Source: Nocardia speluncae NBRC 108251 (GTDB lineage: Bacteria > Actinomycetota > Actinomycetes > Mycobacteriales > Mycobacteriaceae). Taken from it: a DNA stretch of 64,000 nucleotides. This document shows positions 60,007-64,000 of the stretch, in pieces. Under the pieces are notes generated by a model that ran no database searches, had not been told where the DNA came from, and saw only the letters and a list, made by a program, of their open reading frames with translations. Location: contig NZ_BDBZ01000001.1 of NCBI RefSeq assembly GCF_001613245.1, forward strand, positions 62,001-126,000, in the 5' to 3' direction. The position numbers were made by a program, and so were the translations under genes. The stretch's first letter is position 1. Each line of letters opens with the position of its first letter.

Positions 60007-61137
60007 ATGCGTATCGGTGTGCCCAGGGAACTCAAGGACCACGAGTACCGAGTTGCCATCACCCCGATCGGTGTGCACGAACTGACCAGCCAAGGGCATC
60101 GGGTCGATATCGAGAAAAACGCCGGACTCGGCTCCTCCGTCACCGACGACGAATACGCCGCCGCCGGCGCGCGGATCGTCGACCGCGCCGAAGATATCTG
60201 GGGCCGGGCCGATCTGGTGCTCAAAGTGAAGGAGCCGATCGCGGCCGAGTACCCGCTGCTACGGGAGGGCCTGGTGCTGTTCACTTACCTCCACCTCGCC
60301 GCCGACCGCCCGCTGACCGACGCACTCCTCGACCGAGGTGTCACCGCTATCGCCTACGAAACGGTCCAGCTGCCGTCGGGCATTCTGCCGCTGCTCTACC
60401 CGATGTCGGAGGTCGCGGGCTGCCTTGCCCCCCAGGTCGGCGCCCACTCGCTGTTGAAGGCGCAACGCGGGCGCGGGGTGCTGATGGGTGGGGTCGGGGG
60501 CGTGGCCACTGCCCGTGTGGTGATACTCGGCGCCGGGGTCGCCGGTCAGAACGCCGCTAATATTGCCCTGGGGATGGGCGCCGATGTCACGCTGCTCGAT
60601 ACCGATCTCGGCAAGCTGCGGATGTCGTTCTGGCGCTATCACAACCGGGTTCACGGGCTCGCGTCCTCCCGCCTGGCCATCGAACAGCAGGTCGAGCAGG
60701 CGGATCTGGTGATCGGCGCGGTGTTGATTCCGGGAGGGACGGCGCCCAAACTTGTCGGCAACGACCTGGTCGCGCGGATGAAACCGGGCTCCGTACTCGT
60801 CGATATCGCCATAGATCAGGGCGGATGCTTCGAGGATTCACGGCCCACCACGCATTCCGAGCCCACCTTCCCGGTGCATAATTCGACCTTCTACTGTGTG
60901 GCGAATATGCCCGGTGCCGTACCGAACACCTCGACCTACGCCCTCACCAACTCGACCCTTCCCTATGTGGTGGCCCTCGCGAACAAAGGCTGGCGCGCAG
61001 CGCTACGCGCCGATCCGGTGCTCGCCAAAGGTCTCAACACCTGTGCCGGTGGCATTACCAGCGAACCGGTGGCAGATGCTCATCGGCTCACGCCCGTCGC
61101 GCTCGCCGATGTTCTCGACCGTCAGCAAGGGCAGTAG
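60007..61137 (+). CDS. ald: Alanine dehydrogenase
   Basis: A 376-residue NAD-dependent L-alanine dehydrogenase. MRIGVPRELKDHEYRVAITP is the family start with the substrate arginine, KVKEP and FTYLHLAAD carry the catalytic lysine and histidine, VILGAGVAGQNAANIALGMG binds NAD, and DIAIDQGG has the catalytic aspartate. It interconverts alanine and pyruvate plus ammonia, important in hypoxia and nitrogen use. AGGAGGAGTC lies directly before the ATG. It stands alone in its direction, 110 bp after the MoaD-type gene. Confidence 0.96.
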   Translation: MRIGVPRELKDHEYRVAITPIGVHELTSQGHRVDIEKNAGLGSSVTDDEYAAAGARIVDRAEDIWGRADLVLKVKEPIAAEYPLLREGLVLFTYLHLAADRPLTDALLDRGVTAIAYETVQLPSGILPLLYPMSEVAGCLAPQVGAHSLLKAQRGRGVLMGGVGGVATARVVILGAGVAGQNAANIALGMGADVTLLDTDLGKLRMSFWRYHNRVHGLASSRLAIEQQVEQADLVIGAVLIPGGTAPKLVGNDLVARMKPGSVLVDIAIDQGGCFEDSRPTTHSEPTFPVHNSTFYCVANMPGAVPNTSTYALTNSTLPYVVALANKGWRAALRADPVLAKGLNTCAGGITSEPVADAHRLTPVALADVLDRQQGQ

Positions 61138-61305
61138 CCGCGGTTCTACGTGTTCATCCGCCCCGGGCTGTCGCCCGGACAACGGGGCGCCGGCCTGCGA
61201 GACTGGATCGAATACATACGCGGATATCGCCGCGTACCGCGCTGCCTCCACCGCCGGTTCGCAGTGCAGGGGACCGGCGGACCCGAGTGAAATGAGGTGT
61301 TGCGG

Positions 61306-61707
61306 ATGCCCGCTCCCCGATGGATCGCTCGCGCAAACAAGGCCGGCCTGAACCGGATCACGAAATTCATCGCACCGTGGGCGCCGGGCTGGGCGGTTGT
61401 CGTTCACCGCGGGCGCCGCTCCGGCCGGATATTCCGGACCCCGCTGTGGGCCTTCCGCCGGGACGACGGATTTGTGATCGCCTTGACCTACGGCGCCGAA
61501 TCCGACTGGGTGCGTAATGTTCTCACCGCAGGTGGTGGTGAACTCGAGTCGCGACGACGGCGCTACGCGGTCGGCTCGCCGCGCGTATACCGGGACGAGT
61601 CCGCCGGCGATATGCCGCCGTTCATCCGGTTCATGCTGCGCCGGGTGATCAAAGCACCGGAATTCCTCCGGGTCGACGTGATCGCCGAGCGGGGCACCTC
61701 GAAGTAG
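61306..61707 (+). CDS. Deazaflavin-dependent nitroreductase-like protein (Ddn family)
   Basis: A 133-residue split-barrel flavoprotein of the Ddn/F420 group: RGRRSGRIFRTPLWAFRRDD binds the deazaflavin phosphate, and TYGAESDWVRNVLTAGGGEL is the signature of the family. Such enzymes use F420H2 (or F420/heme) for reduction of quinones and other substrates. The ATG at 61306 follows GAGGTG by six bases; GTG 61297 is too near. It has no obvious link with the genes around it. Confidence 0.9.
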   Translation: MPAPRWIARANKAGLNRITKFIAPWAPGWAVVVHRGRRSGRIFRTPLWAFRRDDGFVIALTYGAESDWVRNVLTAGGGELESRRRRYAVGSPRVYRDESAGDMPPFIRFMLRRVIKAPEFLRVDVIAERGTSK

Positions 61708-61849
61708 CTCGCCACGCGGCCACGGCAATGCGCGGACCACGGTACGGTGAAGTAGCTGCCGGAGGTGGCCGGGACGGCGGGTACGGTCGCGGGGGAGAAG
61801 CGGTCCCGGCATCCCGATGCCGGCGCACAGACGAGCGAGGTGGACTGTA

Positions 61850-62809
61850 GTGCTGTCGACGCCGTGGTCGCGGGAGATGGGTTTGCGGGCCCCGATAGTC
61901 AACGCCCCCATGGGGGGTGTGGCCGGCGGCCGGCTCGCGGCGGCAGTGACCGCCGCTGGTGGTCTGGGGATGATCGGGATGGGCAGTGCCGGGTCGGTTG
62001 CCCGGTTGTCCGATGAACTGGAATTGCTCGGTGCGCTGTCGGGTCCGTTCGGCATCGGTCTGGTCGATTGGGTGCTGGCGCGGGAACCAGGGCTGCTCGA
62101 AACCGCTCTCGCCGCGCGGCCGACGGTGATCTCGATCGGCTTCACCGACGATTTCGCCTGGGTGCCGCGGCTGCACCGGCACGGTGTCGTTGCGGTGACC
62201 CAGGTCTACGACGCGGAACAGGCCCGTCGCGCTGCCGGCGCCGGCGTGGATGTGCTGGTCGCCCGGGGCGCCGAAGGCGGCGGTCATGGGGCGCCGCTGC
62301 TCGGTATCCTGCCGTTGCTCGATACCGTGCTGGACGTGGTGGATGTGCCGGTCCTGGCGGCCGGCGGGCTCTGCTCCGGGCGGACGCTGGCCGCGGTGCT
62401 CGCCGCCGGTGCCTCGGGGGCCTGGCTCGGAACCAGGCTGTCGGTATGCACCGAGGCGCTCACCCCGGACCGTGCACGCGCTGCGCTGGTGCATGCGGGG
62501 GCGACCGATACCGTGACAACGCGCGTCTTCGATATTGCGCAGCAGCTGCCCTGGCCGGCGCGTTTCCCCTCGCGGGTACTGCGCAACGATTTCACCGGGC
62601 GGTGGGAGCACAGCGAAGACGCCCTGACCGGGAACACGGTGGCCCGCGACGAGTTGGCCGCGGCGTCGGCAGCCGACGATCCCGCGGTGGCCCCGGTCGA
62701 CGCGGGCCAAGGTGTGGGGATGGTGACCGAGAGCGCACCGGTGGGCCAGGTGATCGACGAACTGTGTTCGACCGCGGAGCATGCGCTGCGCGGCTGGTCC
62801 AGCCGCTGA
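61850..62809 (+). CDS. Nitronate monooxygenase (2-nitropropane dioxygenase family)
   Basis: A 319-residue FMN-dependent TIM barrel. APIVNAPMGGVAGGRLAAAV starts the barrel, GVDVLVARGAEGGGHGAP contains the catalytic histidine of class I enzymes, and VLAAGGLCSGRTLAAVLAAGASG and GTRLSVCTEA bind the FMN phosphate. It oxidises alkyl nitronates or acts on related compounds; enoyl reductase activity of FabK type is an alternative. The GTG at 61850 lies six bases after GAGGTGG. It converges with the MFS gene 32 bp on. Confidence 0.88.
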   Translation: MLSTPWSREMGLRAPIVNAPMGGVAGGRLAAAVTAAGGLGMIGMGSAGSVARLSDELELLGALSGPFGIGLVDWVLAREPGLLETALAARPTVISIGFTDDFAWVPRLHRHGVVAVTQVYDAEQARRAAGAGVDVLVARGAEGGGHGAPLLGILPLLDTVLDVVDVPVLAAGGLCSGRTLAAVLAAGASGAWLGTRLSVCTEALTPDRARAALVHAGATDTVTTRVFDIAQQLPWPARFPSRVLRNDFTGRWEHSEDALTGNTVARDELAAASAADDPAVAPVDAGQGVGMVTESAPVGQVIDELCSTAEHALRGWSSR

Positions 62810-62841
62810 ACCCAGCATTTCTACGGTGTTCGGCCGAGGAT

Positions 62842-64000
62842 TCAGCCCACGGGCGCCGAACCGTAGGAACGCAGTTGCCTGCTCAACACCAGAGCGCTCG
62901 CGAACAGGGCGAGCGCGACCGCACACCACGGTGTGGCGAGCCCCCATCGGGTGCCGGCCGGCAGCAGATCTATCAGGAACCCGGTGAGCGCGGATCCGAC
63001 CAGTACGACGAGTCCGCCGATAGAGGAGAGAAGACCGTAGTATGCCCCGAGGCGCCGCTCGGCGGCGATGCGCGGCACCAGATCTCGGGCAATGGGAACC
63101 GTGATCATCTGTCCGAGTGCCAGGAGAAGTACGAATGCGGCGGGCGGGATCAGTGCGGGCACGCCATGGAGTTGCCTCGGCGAGAGCAGAGCCATCACCA
63201 CGAATGCCGTGGCCGTGACGGTCAGTCCCACGGGCAGGGCCGTGATCGTGCGCACCCGGCGGGTGATCGGCAGTTGGGCGATGACGAAGAACGCCGACGC
63301 CAGGGCGAAATACCAGCCCAGCGGGGCCTGCGACCCCCAGGCGCGCTCGAGCTCCAACGGCAACAAAAGATACAGCTGGTTGTATCCCAGCAGCTGGGAG
63401 CTCATCGCGACCGCGAAGAGTAGAAAGGTTCTGTTCGCGACCACTTCCCGCCATCCGTCGAGCCATCCGTCAGTGGCGTGGGGACCGCGCCGCGCGGGGA
63501 GCAAGCGCAGATGGACGACCAGCAGGACGACGAAAATACCCGCCGCAACCAGGCAGGCGACGGAGAAATCCGCCACCAGCAGCAAGGATCCGAGCAACGG
63601 TCCGGTGAACGAGCCGACCTGACCGCATACGGCGAAGAGTGCGAAGGCATCCTTTCGGGACCGGCCGCCGTGCTCGGCGCTTCCCGCCGCGGTAGCGAGG
63701 GCGGACTCGACAGCCGGGGAGAACAGCGCGCCGGCGAACCCCGTCAGGAGGGTGGCCACCACGATTGCGGGCACCGACCCGGCGAAGGCCAACCCGGTGA
63801 AGCCGAGGATCCGGCACACGCAACCGGCGGCGACCACCGGCTTCACACCCCACCGGTCCGCGAGTGAGCCTCCGATGAAGAACAAACCCTGCTGGGAGAA
63901 CGTGCGGAGCCCGAGGATCAGGCCGACGAACGCCGCCCGCAGGCCGAGATCCTCCGTCAGGTGCACAGACAGATACGGCAGCACCATGAAGAAGCCGGCG
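62842..64000 (-). CDS. MFS transporter (N-terminus beyond the window)
   Basis: The frame stays open to the right edge, so the first residues are missing; at least 385 residues are visible. About 11 of 12 helices can be drawn, with the MFS loop motif GSLADRWGVKP between helices 2 and 3, and LLTGFAGALFSPAVES in helix 5 as in drug-efflux members. It is most like DHA1-type exporters. The substrate is unknown. The ATG at 63987 is internal (FFMVLPYL) and not the start. Confidence 0.9.
   Translation of the reverse strand, partial: AGFFMVLPYLSVHLTEDLGLRAAFVGLILGLRTFSQQGLFFIGGSLADRWGVKPVVAAGCVCRILGFTGLAFAGSVPAIVVATLLTGFAGALFSPAVESALATAAGSAEHGGRSRKDAFALFAVCGQVGSFTGPLLGSLLLVADFSVACLVAAGIFVVLLVVHLRLLPARRGPHATDGWLDGWREVVANRTFLLFAVAMSSQLLGYNQLYLLLPLELERAWGSQAPLGWYFALASAFFVIAQLPITRRVRTITALPVGLTVTATAFVVMALLSPRQLHGVPALIPPAAFVLLLALGQMITVPIARDLVPRIAAERRLGAYYGLLSSIGGLVVLVGSALTGFLIDLLPAGTRWGLATPWCAVALALFASALVLSRQLRSYGSAPVG

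Noticed and set aside
1..64000. tRNA, rRNA, CRISPR array, insertion sequence or prophage genes
   Set aside because: I looked for repeated spacers, transposase motifs, tRNA-like cloverleafs and attachment-site repeats and found none. A tRNA scan would be needed to exclude a tRNA fully.

Overview
The window looks like a piece of the chromosome of a high-G+C, mycolate-type actinomycete, most likely Nocardia or a close relative such as Rhodococcus. The grounds are the very high G+C content, frequent GTG and TTG starts, steroid-ring enzymes (KstD, KshA, a ketosteroid isomerase), a KstR-like operator, a mycofactocin-type dehydrogenase and F420/deazaflavin-type oxidoreductases. The genus is inferred from gene content. 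I see no rRNA, tRNA, CRISPR array, transposase or plasmid function. Nearly all of the sequence codes.

Layout. (1) 1-5.7 kb: end of an acyl-CoA dehydrogenase, a VOC protein, a 3-hydroxybutyrate-dehydrogenase-like SDR coupled to an MHS symporter with a divergent LysR regulator, a PucR regulator and a SnoaL protein. (2) 5.7-17.5 kb: steroid-related genes. An EthD-like protein and an LLM flavin oxidoreductase diverge from a KstR-like box; then come an SDR, a broken chimeric mycofactocin-type SDR, a Cys4 mini-protein, ketosteroid isomerase, KstD, PadR and IclR regulators, KshA, a tandem universal stress protein and a saccharopine-dehydrogenase-like reductase. (3) 18-50.4 kb: a large CoA-thioester catabolic island. 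It has a FadR-type GntR regulator, one acyl-CoA synthetase, four CaiB/BaiF CoA-transferase genes (one double, one apparently circularly permuted), five acyl-CoA dehydrogenases, four SDRs, two crotonases, two thiolases, two MaoC proteins, a CitE-like lyase, an APH-like kinase, an amidohydrolase, two desulforedoxin-like mini-proteins and a TRAP transporter whose P subunit lies 13 kb from its QM subunits. (4) 50.4-53.9 kb: a thiamin-precursor salvage operon (TPP riboswitch, TenA, ABC transporter). (5) 54-64 kb: a secreted esterase, a Mug glycosylase, LysR with a Glu/Leu-type dehydrogenase, a beta-propeller plus MoaD/ThiS pair, alanine dehydrogenase, a Ddn-like protein, a nitronate monooxygenase and an MFS transporter cut by the window end.

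How it may work together. In the island, acids enter through the TRAP transporter, are activated by the synthetase or the CoA transferases, and are degraded by several beta-oxidation-like modules. Two modules stand out. The APH-like kinase (21128-22174) and an ACAD10/11-type acyl-CoA dehydrogenase (26723-28015) look like a split form of the 4-hydroxyacyl-CoA kinase/phosphate-eliminating system. The double MaoC hydratase and CitE-like lyase next to a CoA transferase resemble a mesaconyl/citramalyl-CoA branch. A recurring element, consensus GGCGMATRATWWT, sits before several of the island's transcription units, doubled at both TRAP promoters with spacings of 31 and 41 bp, so I infer a single regulon. 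The substrate is not identifiable from sequence alone.
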